NCBI GenBank assembly: GCA_025403435.1
Contig: CM046343.1
Span: forward strand, 33,266,930 to 33,330,929
Direction: 5' to 3'
Source of the DNA: Artocarpus heterophyllus
Lineage: Eukaryota > Streptophyta > Magnoliopsida > Rosales > Moraceae
DNA: 64,000 bases
Shown here: positions 46,099 to 57,385 of the stretch, piece by piece
How positions within the stretch are numbered: position 1 is the stretch's first letter
Layout: each line of letters starts with the position of its first letter
Position numbers and translations under genes: made by a program
Notes under the pieces: model-generated
Databases searched by the model: none
Told to the model about the DNA's origin: nothing
Seen by the model: the letters and a program-made list of their open reading frames with translations, nothing else

Positions 46099-46175
46099 AT
46101 TATCTTCAGTACAGTAACTGCAGTTTTGGCCCTAGATCACCGTTAGCTAATCTGGCTAGTTCAAGATTATGTATG

Positions 46176-46207
<32 letters not shown>

Positions 46208-47275
46208 ACCATCTGGGGTTGTTCTGTCTTTGTAGGTTGTTGTATTAGTTGCCGAATTTAGAACTAACCGCGTAATTCTGACCTTCGCCTTAATGGTATA
46301 TATGTTTTGTTATACTAGAAGTTTCCATTCATAGAGAAATGCGACGTTTCCATGACTGCCAAATGGCACTTATTTACAAGGAAAATAAATTGTGTTAACT
46401 TGGAGGCAACGTACTTTACCTTTAGCTTAAGACAGAAGCGTCCCAAACTTTGACTTTTAGCTGATATGTTGTCTGTAATAACAAGCATGTCTAGATTGCT
46501 GCTAATATGGTTTTGTCTTTAATTATGTGGTAGTTTTTTCTCAAACTGCCACGTCTGCATCACAGAAGGAAGACATGGACAAAAAATGCCCTTTTGAATT
46601 TTATTATTGGTTGTTAAAACTTCCTTTTCTGCTGTCTAGCTTAGGTTGAATCTACGGTCCTTGCTGAAGAATGAAGTTTATCATTAACCTTTATTTGAGT
46701 CTAATATTCGGTCTCAGAGAACGGTTATTCCAACAAAATTTGTAGGAGATATTAGAAAGTTTAGGGGCTCTCCTTTTCCTTATGTTTAAGGCAATTTCTC
46801 TGAAGGTACTAAAAAAGTGAACCTGGTGGTAGATATCTTTCGCCCATCAGATCTACGTAAAAAAAAATGCTTTTGCCCAGATCCAACTGTTTAGAACCGG
46901 ACACTACCAATAATATGGAATCTATACCAGACAAAGACCCTATATTTATTTTTCAGGACAATATCAACTTTTACAGAGTAATCTAGGCGGCTAATTAAGT
47001 AATAATGAACGTGATAAGATTGACAAATTGGGGCTGTTGTCGTTCTCTTTCACTTGAGCTGTTGCTCTCACTGGGTGGTAAAATAATGAAAGTATAATGA
47101 AGTATGCAAACACATTGCCCATACGTTGCTTACATAGCAAACAAATTGTTGTCGTTGACTTGGACCTCCCTTGCGTCATGCGTGTTGAGCAAGCTTCTTT
47201 TGGGGCGCTAATAATACACATTTTAAATATAACCTAGATCACACCTTTGCAACTAACCTTGCATATTTTAGCTGT

Positions 47276-47278
<3 letters not shown>

Positions 47279-47333
<55 letters not shown>
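47279..47333. repeat. (AT)n microsatellite
   Basis: About 27 uninterrupted AT dinucleotides, the longest simple repeat in the window. Confidence 0.95.
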
Positions 47334-47337
<4 letters not shown>

Positions 47338-48264
47338 TCTTACAAATCTGAAGTGCCATTTAAAACGCAATAGTTTTCTTTCCTTTTTTTTTTAAATGAT
47401 AATTTCATTCCTAACTTAAAAAAATAAAAACATCAGTTCAGAGGCCAAAAACCTCAAGCGGCAGTTTTTCCTGCTCAAGTTATCTGCAAAACAAAAGCAC
47501 CAGATTGAATAAATTGGTAGCGCTCAAAAGGAGGCAGCTTTATCTTGGGAATCAATTGTGACCTTTTCCCACTAAACGACAACTTAATAACAGATAATAT
47601 CCTTCCAAAGTCATTAATGGAGAGTTTTAAACTGTTAAATTTTTATTAAGTTTTTTGTTTTGTATATATAATACTTTCTATTTTAGGATTTTAATTAGAT
47701 AATTACATCAATGTATTGTAGCATGCTTTTTATCAAGTCAGGTGGCTCTAGGGTCTTTTTTTTTTTTTTTTCTTTGGAGAAGGGCAAGAAATGTGAGGAG
47801 CAATAGACGTTCCATGGTCGGACAATACGGGCCAAGACTTCATGATGAGTGATAAGAATTAAAGTGTTTATAAACAATATGGGAAAAGGTCCACTCACTG
47901 TCATATTCTTTGCATCATCTTCTTTCTCACTTTATGACCATTTTGCTTCTTATGTACTTGTTTTGTCCTTGTATGATTAATTGGCGCTGCATTATGCATT
48001 TTGCTTTTTGATATGACCCTTTTTGCCTCTCTTTATAAACATGTTAGATTAATACAACCAGTAAAAGATCAAAAATTCAATCTAAACGGCATGGGCTAGT
48101 ACTTTAAATAAAAATAATTCTATTTTATTTTGAAGTTTAAAACATGTGATACAACAAAACAATCAAGCAAATAGTTCCAAAATTCCCACCACAAAAACAC
48201 TGATTAAGATACTAATAGACGTAACAACAGAATCTTGGATATAACATCATTACTCGCTTAACCA

Positions 48265-48870
48265 TCAAGCTAGGAACACTCCAAGAAGGCCCACTACGAA
48301 TACCATCAAGCCAAATCTTGATGCAGAGTTAATACTCGCCGCAGAAGGTTTATCTTGGCTCGGAGCAGGTGAAGGTGTAGGTGAAGGCACAGGAGAAGAT
48401 ACTTGAGGCAACACAGTGATAACAAGCTTCTGGCCCGCCTCACAGTGGCCACCAAAGCCACAAATGTACCATTTCCTTCCGGTGGTTGCCAGGGTGATCA
48501 CATCGTTTCCGCTAGTCAGCGGCACCTCATCTTCCGGTGCCTTGCATTGTTGGAAGCTAGTACCGTTGACTTTGAACACATTGTGAGCTCCTTCCGGGTA
48601 TTTGAACACTACACACCAAGCAATTTGTTAGACAATAACAAGCTAATGGTCACATTTAATTGTTACATCTAATTATTGTATTGTGATAGAGATTATGAGC
48701 GTACCGAGTTTGTCACCAACGTGAAATTCCTTATCCTTAGCCCAAGCTTGGTAAGTAAGGTTGGTAGTCCAACCCTTCTCATCTCCAACGACGAATTCGA
48801 CCGCAGAAATCGAAGGGACAAGAATTGCCATAATAACAAGAGCAACGAAGAGTTGTTGGGAAGAGGCCAT
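48265..48870 (-). CDS. Phytocyanin (stellacyanin-like blue copper protein), GPI-anchored type
   Basis: Exon 1 is 48705-48870 and exon 2 is 48265-48608. The 96-bp GT-AG intron lies at the conserved phytocyanin position. The 169-residue protein has a signal peptide (1-23), a plastocyanin-like domain (24-121), a Pro/Ser/Ala-rich arabinogalactan-type stretch (126-139) and a hydrophobic C-tail (154-169) typical of a GPI signal. The type-1 copper ligands are present: His64, Cys105, His110, and Gln115 in place of Met. Gln marks the stellacyanin class. Cys77 and Cys111 can form the family disulfide. It should act at the outer cell surface in electron transfer or wall chemistry; the exact role is unknown. 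Confidence 0.92.
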
Positions 48871-50575
48871 TTTGAGTGTTGATTTTCTTCTATTGACTGA
48901 TTTTTTCTCTCTTAGTGGAATTTTGCTTTGAGGAGATTATCAAGTGCTTGTGAATTTGTGATGACAACGAGTTGAAATTGTTATGTTTTTAAAGGATTTT
49001 GTGCCGCAAGCAAATTGATGAAAACAAGGGTATAGAAATCATCTGAAAATGGAATTGAAATTGCCGAACCCCCAGTCTGGCCTTGGACGGCAGTGTTGGC
49101 GGCACTTCTTGCCTGCCGAATGGCACAATAAGATTTTACATTAACTTGTGACCAAAATTTTGAACTACAAAATTTACCACGTTTAAGACCAATTCAATGT
49201 TGGACCTACATGAAAAGGTGGAAGGCACATTCCCCAAAGTTTAAACCAACTTATTCCTCGTTTGATTTTTCTTGTTCGAATTATATTGATTGGACTTTCT
49301 TATTATTTGAATAAAATATTAGAATTGTGTAGTTTAAGCTTCTATCCGAACATGTGTAGTTAAAGTCCTAATCTGAATATGAAATCTAAACTGAATTTGT
49401 ATTTAGATGGGTATTATGAATTGTACGTTGACACGTGAAAAATTTATTTAATTGAAAAATTAATATGAAATATTAAAAAAAATTCAATTGAAAAATAAAT
49501 ATAAAAAATAGTGCTAAATTATAAATAAGAATATGTGGGAGTGAAATCACTATTTAATATTAGTTTAAAATATTGAAATGAAGGGCAGTAGAGTTATGAG
49601 TTCGAATGTTCAACCCAGTTTGAATTGTCAATTTAGTTCGAATTAAATATTTGAAAGAACGAGAAAAATACCTGATTTTTAAAATTTTTTGAAATAAATA
49701 TTAGGTTTTCAAATAACACATTTACGATATAAATAACTTATTTACTATGTAAACAAGAAATATTTACGTTGTAAACAAGAAGATAAATACATTATTTACA
49801 CTATGAATTCAGTTATTGTGTAAATAATTCATATTTACACTGTAAACAAAGAGTTAAATAAATTATCTATACCATAAATCTGTCACTTACTACAAATAAT
49901 TTTTAAACCTGCTATTTATTACAATTAGTTTTAAAAAGTGACATTTTTTACAATTTTCAATCACAAAACACCAATTTAAATTATGATGACTGCTCAGACT
50001 GAGCTGAAGTGAACTGAATTAGTAAACCAAACACGACATTGGTAAGCTGCCCGGTTACTAAAATTATGGAAAGGAAATTGAAACCGTAAAGAAGCTTCCT
50101 TTTTCCCTCTGAATTTTTTATTTAATATTGTCATTAAAAACGATAAGATATGTCTTGACATCCCAAAATTCATGAGGATTCTTTTTTTTTTTTAACCAAA
50201 GTTCTCCCATAATTTGATCAGTTATTTACCATCTTAATGTAATTATGTATATAAAATGGAAACTTTAATGGTACCAAGAGAAAAATTCTTGGCATTGTGC
50301 CAAAAATACGATAACTTACGAATTTTACGATAGAATTTACAAATGTCTAATGTGGGAGTTGCATAAGTTACGATGTAATTGTGAATTTTACGTTGGGACT
50401 TGTCAGGTCCAATTGATGAAGTTGTAAAAGTTATGATGGGCTTGTAAATAGGAATAGAGGGATCATAGAAGGACCAAAAATATATACTCCTGATTTTGAA
50501 TGTGCTCAAGATTGTACTCACCTCACAATTTCAATTTATGTGAAATTTGTATTTCTTTTTAGCCCAATTCAACAC

Positions 50576-50713
50576 AAGGTGTTTGGGAGCATTAGTTAGA
50601 ACCAACTAGTTAAAAATATTATAGCATATGAGAGCTTTATGCTACATCAACTTTTTGCTTAACACTATTTGTTGGTTAGAACCTATTAGTTATATCTAAG
50701 AGTCAAATACCCT
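50576..50713. mobile_element. Small MITE-like repeat
   Basis: It starts AGGTGTTTGG and ends CAAATACCC, with inner inverted words TTAGAACCAACTAGTT and TTGGTTAGAACC, and carries the dispersed AGCATATGAGAGCTTTATGC word. Target-site duplication is unclear. Confidence 0.4.
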
Positions 50714-50794
50714 ATTAATTTAGTCATTTACTTTTATAGTTTTGTGGGTAAACTTATAACTGAATAGAAAATCAATGTTTTCCTTTAAAACAAA

Positions 50795-50799
50795 TTGCG
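50795..50799. repeat. Left target-site duplication TTGCG
   Basis: TTGCG precedes the first LTR; the same five bases follow the second LTR at 59744-59748. Five bp is the usual length for LTR retrotransposons. Confidence 0.85.
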
Positions 50800-53157
50800 T
50801 GTGACACCCGTTATTCTCCTAACGGGTATTGAGGTAATTAAATTAATTTTTAGTGTATAAAAAAAATTGCTTCATTTAAATTTATTTTATAATATTTATT
50901 TTTATCTATTTTTAAGTTTTCTAAAATTCTCTTATATTTATTTAGTATGATTACTAAAAAGCCTTAGAACTTCTAATAAATCTCAAAAATGTCATATTGG
51001 CATTATGTGTGTTAAAGTCTTTAGATGAGACATAAGGATATCTTTTCCAACTACTCTTGACCCTCATTTTCTTTATTTCCTCCGTGACATGCTTCAACAT
51101 GTCTCCTCTATAATTGTTTCCATCACTTCTCTTCAAAGACTTCATCTTTTCTTCCTTTCTCTTCCACGGTTCCCACACTCTTCTTCTTATTTCTTTGCTG
51201 AAGCAAAATACTTAGAGAACTTCTTTAAGGCAGCCATAAAAATCTGCCACCATCACCTCCATTTGAGCAAGAATTTCAGTCATACCGAAGTAAAGGAATC
51301 TGTTTTGAAGCCATTTCAAGCTTCCAACTAACCATAATCCGAGGTTAGAATCTTATGAACAAATTTAGTCTTTCATTTATAAATTTTCTTTTATACTAAA
51401 GGATTATTCAAATTTGCGTTCTTAAACCTAAGTATATGTTTGTTGCTATTTTGGAGCATATGTATGAAGTCTAAGTGTATATGCCCTAGACAGAAAATTT
51501 ATATTGTTAAACTTTGTAATACCTCTATGGGCAGTGGTTATTTCTTGAAATTCTAAGATTAAATTAAAATGAATTTTATGAATTGGTTTGCATATTTGAA
51601 AAGTAGCATCCTAGGCTTTCTAACGAGCTATCATAAACCTAAATCGGAGTTGTATTTTATTTTCTAAGAATTATTCAATTTTTGTATTGGAAACTAGTAA
51701 ATCTGCCAGTTTGTTATGGTATACCAGCTGCTAACCTGAACCAAGAACCCATCTTTGCTCACCACCTAATTCTTTAATGTCTTGCAACCTTTCCAATATT
51801 ATCCTAAGTGATTGATGAATCTTATTAGGGACTAAAACATATAGATTACTTGTTCACATTTTATATTGTGTTAAGACAAAAATTGTTTACTGTGGTATTC
51901 AAAAGAGATTTATATAAAAGCTTTAATGGCATACTAGTAAGATAGGTTTACACATGATTTATTTATGGATGTAGTTGTATGTTGTGCTTTAGTTTTAATT
52001 GTCCTTATGCACGCCTTAGGATCAAGGGAGTATGGAGCTAACGTTAATTGATTCCAGGATTAAGAGACTGTTGATAAGCTTAAAAGGTAGGGATTCTATT
52101 ACTCATCTTTTGTGAGGTTTTTATAGAATTAAAATTGATTGTTTTGCTGCAATATATATATATCTATGTTGAACTGATATTATATGTGTATTACATATGA
52201 AACTATGACATGGACTCGTCTTGTATTGTACGGCGAGGAACATAATGAATTGACACATGTTATAAATTGAGAAGCATGGTTAGGAAAACTAACTCTATTG
52301 ATAATGATTCAATATAGAGAAATTGTGAGACATGAAGAGGGCGACGGTTACGTCCTTGGGCATGAATACCCTAAAAGGTAAAATAGGGGGAAGGCGATGA
52401 CGCTTCCTTGGGTTGAAAGTCCCAGAACACACTGTACAGGAATCGATTTGGTGAGGACTCGGGGCTTGATGTCCCCTCACCGGAACACCCTTGGAATGTT
52501 TATAGGGTGATCAAGTGCGCCCATTTGGGTTTCGATGAGTTGAGTGATACTCAATTTAACATGGATACCTAGGAACAATGATGATTGTTAATATTTGTAT
52601 AAATGTGTAATTATGACACTTGGTAATGATTAACTACGGTATCCATAAGATGTGATCATAATAAACCTCATAATCTGGAATATGATGTAACTTATTAACC
52701 ATGCAGATTTTAATGTGGTAATGATAAAAACCTGAAGGTGAGTAATGGCTTTCTCTACTGAGCATAGTGTTGCTCATACCCTTATGTTTATATCTTTTCA
52801 GGACTCACTAAGTGTAAGGTGGCTACGAGAAATATAGTTGAGGAAGTGATGTAACTATATTACATTGGGACTGCTCAATTGTAAAGAATGTTCTTCATGA
52901 TAATGTAAGCATCAATTGTTACTTTCTGTGACTGTATTATAATGTGTTGAGGGTTAAAATGATGATGACAACAGTTTATATTATTAAATTTAAGGTGCTA
53001 CATTAAACTGTGGTTTAATTGTCGTTTATATTTTTTATTTTTGAGTTGAGAGTTTTCATTTAAGTCCCGGGCAAATTTTATTTTTAAGGTTTTACTTTTA
53101 TTATTTATTTTATTTTATCTCATTAAAAACTGTTAACCCCCATATAGGGGCGTTACA
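50800..53157 (+). mobile_element. 5' LTR of the young LOG-carrying retrotransposon
   Basis: It is 2358 bp, beginning TGTGACACCC and ending GGGGCGTTACA. It appears nearly identical to the LTR at 57386-59743: by eye the only differences are one base in two T-runs near the 3' end (after TTTATA and in TATTTT). It contains identical small ORFs in both copies. Its terminal motif resembles those of the other chromovirus-type LTRs in the window. Confidence 0.93.
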
Positions 53158-53164
53158 GAATTTT

Positions 53165-53177
53165 TGGTATCAGAGCC
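53165..53177 (+). other. Primer binding site of the young retrotransposon
   Basis: TGGTATCAGAGCC lies seven bases after the LTR end and is a perfect initiator-Met primer site. Confidence 0.9.
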
Positions 53178-54614
53178 TAGGTTCGGTTAACCTAGGGAGT
53201 GTAGCACCACTTTAAAAAAATATATTTTTGAGATGGTTTTGAAGCTGAATTTTTATTGTCATCATCAAAATGAACCTTCACATTGATTTATACAGTCTAG
53301 AAGGATGTAACATGGAAAGGCCATAGAATGAAAATACTAATGGTTATATGAGTACAATAATTATATAGAAGGAAAGTATTAATAGTTATGAGGGAATGAT
53401 AATTATATGAAATGAGTTTATAAGTAGAATGCTTATGAGAGATTCGTATAATATTAGGATCTATAAGCATATTTAATTCGTATAAACGATGAGAAATTCG
53501 TATAGATACGAGGATTTAAGAGCCTTTTGTCTCGTGAAAAACAATAAGAAATATAAGGCTTGATTTATTGATTTTAAAGTTTGACATAGATATGCCAAAT
53601 TTTTCGTAATTGATTCAAACCTAAGTAATGATTATGTGTGGATTCGATGGAGCACATAAGTGTCAATATCTTTTCTTGAAAGTTCTATTTATTTGAGGAA
53701 TATGATATAAGTTGGGAATCATGGTATTGAATCTTCAGAGAGATAAATGTTAGACTTTTGGTCTGTTGAGACTGTGTAAAGTCTAGAATGCATGAATCTC
53801 AAAATTGGAATATTTCGTTACGTACATTGTATTTAAGTGTATCAGTGAATCTTTTGGTTACCTAAGGTTTTGTTATATGAGGAAATTATATATTGTATGA
53901 GTAGAATTGTGGGGATTATAGATGTTCTTAAGTAGTAACATCAAGTGTCTTTGTTCATTGATATGGTCTACGTTGAAAGACGTAAATCGTATTGATTTCA
54001 AGGTTAGTCGCATTCTAAACCCTTGGTAGTAATGATGATGAATCCATTGATAGATGTTGAGTATTAGGAATAACATATGCGTGTATGCATTGTTCAATAA
54101 GGTTTTGATTAAAACAAAATTATTTGAGTTGCTGGATCATTCAGGAAGATCCTTGTTGTCGTTAAATTAGATTTGTTGTTTATAGTTAACTTTATCTATA
54201 GTGGGCTTTGAATTGGGTTTAAGATTCATACGAATTGGTTTTCAATTTTATGTTTGTTATTTAACTCGTTCTAAATGTGTTAAGGCCGAAACAACCTGAC
54301 CATTTTCAACTAAGAACATTTGGGCCTAGTTCAAATCTTAAATCAGTTTGATTCACACTGTCTCTCCCACGTGGTTTCTATACGTGTCATATACAGTGGT
54401 TTAATCATTGTTTACATATACGTTTACTGTGCATAGGAGCTTATTTCTCCGAGTTCACTTTTTCTCTCTTAATTTGTTATTTTCTCTCTAAATCGTAAAT
54501 ACTCTTCTTTTTCATTAGAAATTCTTCTTTTCCTCTAAAAGAAGAAGGAATTCTAGGATTCTGCAATTTACTATCTTAATTTTTCCTTTCTATTTACTCT
54601 TCTTTCATCTCATC
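53178..54614 (+). mobile_element. Long non-coding leader of the young retrotransposon
   Basis: About 1.4 kb without gag motifs or any long ORF. The last 200 bp before the first ORF are CT-rich (TTTTTCTCTCTTAATTTG, ATTCTTCTTTTCC), like a plant 5' untranslated leader. That suggests the two ORFs may have come in with transcript sequence of their own. Confidence 0.5.
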
Positions 54615-55136
54615 ATGGACCCAAAATACCAACACCTGAGAAAGTATTTCCCATCACTCTCCCAAAAGATTCTCAGAAAGAAATACAAGGCTAGAATTAC
54701 TCGGTTGTGGATTCTTATGCGTTTTGGTATCCCTTGTGATGTGAGAATGTTAATAGAGGGGAAAATCCGTCCGAGTGACTTTAGTCAAGATGTCGGTTTA
54801 CCAGGAACAGGTACCAGTCGTAGTGCAATGAAAAGAAGAGCTCGTGCCATCGTGGTCACTTGTAACAAATGTGGAAGACAAAATTGTAACGGTAAATGTA
54901 CTTCACCTGGTTATATGTCTACGAATAGAGAGGATAAAATAAGGTTTTGTAGGGATGGACTTTCAAAGGAGAACTTGGATAGCATCCATCCTCCTCTCCA
55001 CGGTCACCCTAGTGGATATGTTCAAGGAGCTATTTTTAAACTCTGGCCTAAATTTTATACAGAAAGACAACGCCTCAGGAATATGGTATTTCTAGATCCT
55101 GTTTGCCAAGCCATAAGAAAACTGGATGGGGAATAA
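54615..55136 (+). CDS. Retroelement ORF A: basic Cys-rich protein resembling flexivirus nucleic-acid-binding proteins
   Basis: Intact 173-residue ORF with a good start context (ATCATGGAC). It has a basic N-terminus (KILRKKYKARITR, 18-30), GTSRSAMKRRARAI (66-79) and, right after, a four-Cys cluster CNKCGRQNCNGKC (83-95), then SPGYMSTN. The order 'GTSR, Arg-rich, CxxC, two more Cys, PG' is that of the small nucleic-acid-binding proteins encoded last in carlavirus-like (Betaflexiviridae) genomes, although the Cys spacing is shorter. It could instead be a diverged plant zinc-knuckle protein. Its partner in the element is the LOG-like ORF 0.64 kb downstream. A nuclear or RNA-binding role is inferred from charge and Cys cluster only. 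Confidence 0.55.
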   Translation: MDPKYQHLRKYFPSLSQKILRKKYKARITRLWILMRFGIPCDVRMLIEGKIRPSDFSQDVGLPGTGTSRSAMKRRARAIVVTCNKCGRQNCNGKCTSPGYMSTNREDKIRFCRDGLSKENLDSIHPPLHGHPSGYVQGAIFKLWPKFYTERQRLRNMVFLDPVCQAIRKLDGE

Positions 55137-55779
55137 GTCATCGCTCTATAAAGGTTATTTAGTCTTTGCTTATTTGAAGCAGTTTTAGCTGATGTTCAAC
55201 AGTTTGTGTTTTTCTTTTACTCAGAATATTTGCTTTTGTGTTTGAAATAATTGTGATTATTAGATTGATACAGTAAGTGTTAATATCTTATTTAATTTAT
55301 GATTTTCTTAAATATATATATAATAAAATATATTATCTTATCAGACACGTTACATACGGTACAGTAATATGTTTGAATTTTGAAAAGCTTATCCAGATAT
55401 TTCAAGATTTGTGTCTCAAATTTCAAAAGTTCTACAGTATTTGTCGTTTATATTAAATTTCTAGACTTGGTGTATATTTGTCAAAAAGTCTACAGTTGTG
55501 TCATGAGGGTCTTTTGTCGAATTGTTCTCAATTGTCAAAAGTTATACAATTAGAGTCTAATCTTTTTCAAAAAGTGAATCAGATTTTCTGTAAACTATCA
55601 ATCACCTTATCTTACTTTCTTATCCGCACAAGATTTTGTTTAAATCTTTGGATTACCTTTTCATTACCTACTCGTCTATCTCTTTACCCCTTTTTGTATA
55701 TTTCTCATCTTTAAAAACTCATGTAGAACCCGAAGTCTAAGTGGAGCAGACATTAAGCAACCACTTCTATAAACTAAAT
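55137..55779 (+). mobile_element. Spacer between retroelement ORFs A and B
   Basis: AT-rich and without a credible ORF. Words such as TTGTCAAAAAGTCTACAGTTG and TTGTCAAAAGTTATACAATT recur (55380-55560). Confidence 0.4.
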
Positions 55780-56430
55780 ATGTCTACCTCCCAGTCCACG
55801 AAGAAAATAAAGAATGTCTGTGTCTTTTGTGGTTCCAGCTTTGGAAAAGATAAAGCTTATTTAGAAGCTGCAAATCACTTAGGGCAAGTCCTAGCACGCA
55901 AGAAGATTAACATAATCTATGGGGGTGGTAGTATAAAAATGATGGTAAATATGGCACTAGCAGCTAGGTCTAGCGACGCTACTGATGTAAGAATTTGGCC
56001 TCATATTCCAGTTGAAGGAAACCTTTGTAAGGAAGCCATAGGTAAGGGAGAAGGAGTCAGGAGTATCCCTAAAAATTTTAAAGACATAATCTATAATTCT
56101 GATGCTTTTATAGCATTACCTGGTGGTCTAGGTACTCTTGAGGAAATATTTATAGTTGCTTGTGGGCAATTGTTGGGCTTTTATTCCAAACCTTTGGGAC
56201 TGCTGAACGTAAAGGGTTTTTATGACGGTCTTTTAAAATTTCTAGATTACGCTGTGGAAGAAAACATCACTACAGAATCGGAGAGACAAATCTTTGTTAC
56301 TGCTTCAACAGCTGAGGAATTGATAGATAAAATGCAAATCATACATCCAGAATCCGACACTGCAACATCCAAGCTTGAATGGGAAAGGGAAAGCCGGGAG
56401 CGGCCAATTGATTTGAATCTCCATCTGTAA
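55780..56430 (+). CDS. Retroelement ORF B: LOG-family protein (cytokinin riboside 5'-monophosphate phosphoribohydrolase-like)
   Basis: Intact 216-residue intronless ORF; ATG at 55780 chosen because it gives normal LOG length and there is no upstream ATG in frame. LOG enzymes release active cytokinin bases from their ribotides. Family features: VCVFCGSSFGKDKAY (13-27), IIYGGGS (45-51), DAFIALPGGLGTLEE (108-122), KPLGLLNVKGFYDGLL (137-152) and the A.TAEELI..M tail. Departures: the loop after YGGGS reads IKMMVNMA, not the usual GLMG type, and the MHxRKxxM segment carrying a conserved Arg is replaced by IPKNFKDI (97-104). The C-terminus ends PIDLNLHL, an EAR-like motif. Plant LOG genes normally have several introns, so capture through RNA is likely. 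Canonical activity is doubtful. Confidence 0.85.
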   Translation: MSTSQSTKKIKNVCVFCGSSFGKDKAYLEAANHLGQVLARKKINIIYGGGSIKMMVNMALAARSSDATDVRIWPHIPVEGNLCKEAIGKGEGVRSIPKNFKDIIYNSDAFIALPGGLGTLEEIFIVACGQLLGFYSKPLGLLNVKGFYDGLLKFLDYAVEENITTESERQIFVTASTAEELIDKMQIIHPESDTATSKLEWERESRERPIDLNLHL

Positions 56431-57385
56431 TCTTTTTGTTTTATCTTTGGCATGTAGGCATGTGTGTCCGTATTTCGTGTGTTACGAATAACCGTTTGCC
56501 TTGTATTCTGTGTTTCTTGTGGTACGTCGTTGTTCAATCTTTTAGATTCATTGAGCCTAATGCCGGGATGGCTGGATACGGAGTACTTGATGCTCTCGAA
56601 ACGCATCCTTCTTAAGGTCCGATCTTTTGTTTATCGATGTTTTTGTATCCTCTAAGCATGCATGATATGGATAGCTGGTATACGGAGTGCCTTGTACTCT
56701 CGAAACGTATCCGTATTATGTTTGTAATGTGTAATATTCTGTTAATATTATGTGGAAGTACCAGAGTCAGTTACGGGGATATTCCATATGAAATATGAAT
56801 ATATTATTTGGGTTGAATGTTTGTGTCATGAGGATAGCTGTTTAATGAAAAATATGTCGGGTTTGTCTGCAACTCTGAGATTCCGTTTAATATCTCTATG
56901 AATAAGTTTAATGTATGGTTTTGAATATAAGTGTTTGTGATATATGTTTTATGATTATGTTTTAGTTTATTAGTTGAGGTATGAAATCAAATATATTTGA
57001 CTTTTCCTTACTCAAAAAGGAAAAGGAACCTAAAGATGAAGTATATAAAATTTCTCTGGCAATCTCCTTAAATGTGATTGTAAATCACAGTCCATGGACA
57101 ATGAAGGACCGGAATCATGATATGGTCAATATGTATGCCTGATCAGATTCTTAGACTATTACACGGTGTTATAAGTTGAAACTTGTCAGAAATACTCTCA
57201 TTGAGGGATTTAGGAGTAAGATTTATTATGCAAGTAAATAAGTGGAGATACGATAACTTAACTTTGGAAGATAAACAACATTAACGGTTTAGACTCGGAA
57301 TTGGAATCATAATGGAATCAAAATTTTTACTAGTATTGCTAGAATTGAAATTTCGAGGACGAAATTTCTTTAAGGGGGGTAGAGC
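56431..57385 (+). mobile_element. 3' internal region and polypurine tract of the young retrotransposon
   Basis: Non-coding. Two imperfect copies of a 40-bp unit (ATACGGAGT...CTCTCGAAACG.ATCC) lie at 56569-56608 and 56671-56712. The end reads ATTTCGAGGACGAAATTTC then TTTAAGGGGGGTAGAGC (57352-57385), the conserved post-pol tail and polypurine tract of Tekay-type chromoviruses. The element thus kept the chromovirus priming sites while losing all gag-pol genes. Confidence 0.75.

Larger units (their letters stand above)
45076..48264. other. Intergenic region between translocator and phytocyanin genes
   Basis: It contains the translocator 3' flank, a perfect 45-bp tandem duplication (46009-46098), (GA)n at about 46182-46207 and a long (AT)n at 47279-47333. 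Small ORFs such as 46991-47221 have no family resemblance. Confidence 0.5.
48871..50799. other. Intergenic region left of the young retroelement
   Basis: The first 150 bp are the phytocyanin promoter side. At 49720-49870, ATTTAC..TGTAAACAA-like words recur about four times. A small MITE-like repeat lies at 50576-50713. No genes were recognised. Confidence 0.45.

Noticed and set aside
46991..47221. 76-codon minus ORF that could be a small peptide gene
   Set aside because: No signal peptide or known peptide motif, and no supporting promoter or neighbouring exon.
50954..51331. ORFs of 74 and 80 codons repeated identically at 57540-57917
   Set aside because: They are identical because the LTRs are; they overlap on opposite strands and have no known domain.
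55478..55714. 78-codon ORF between the two retroelement ORFs
   Set aside because: Low-complexity hydrophobic sequence without family resemblance or a good start context.
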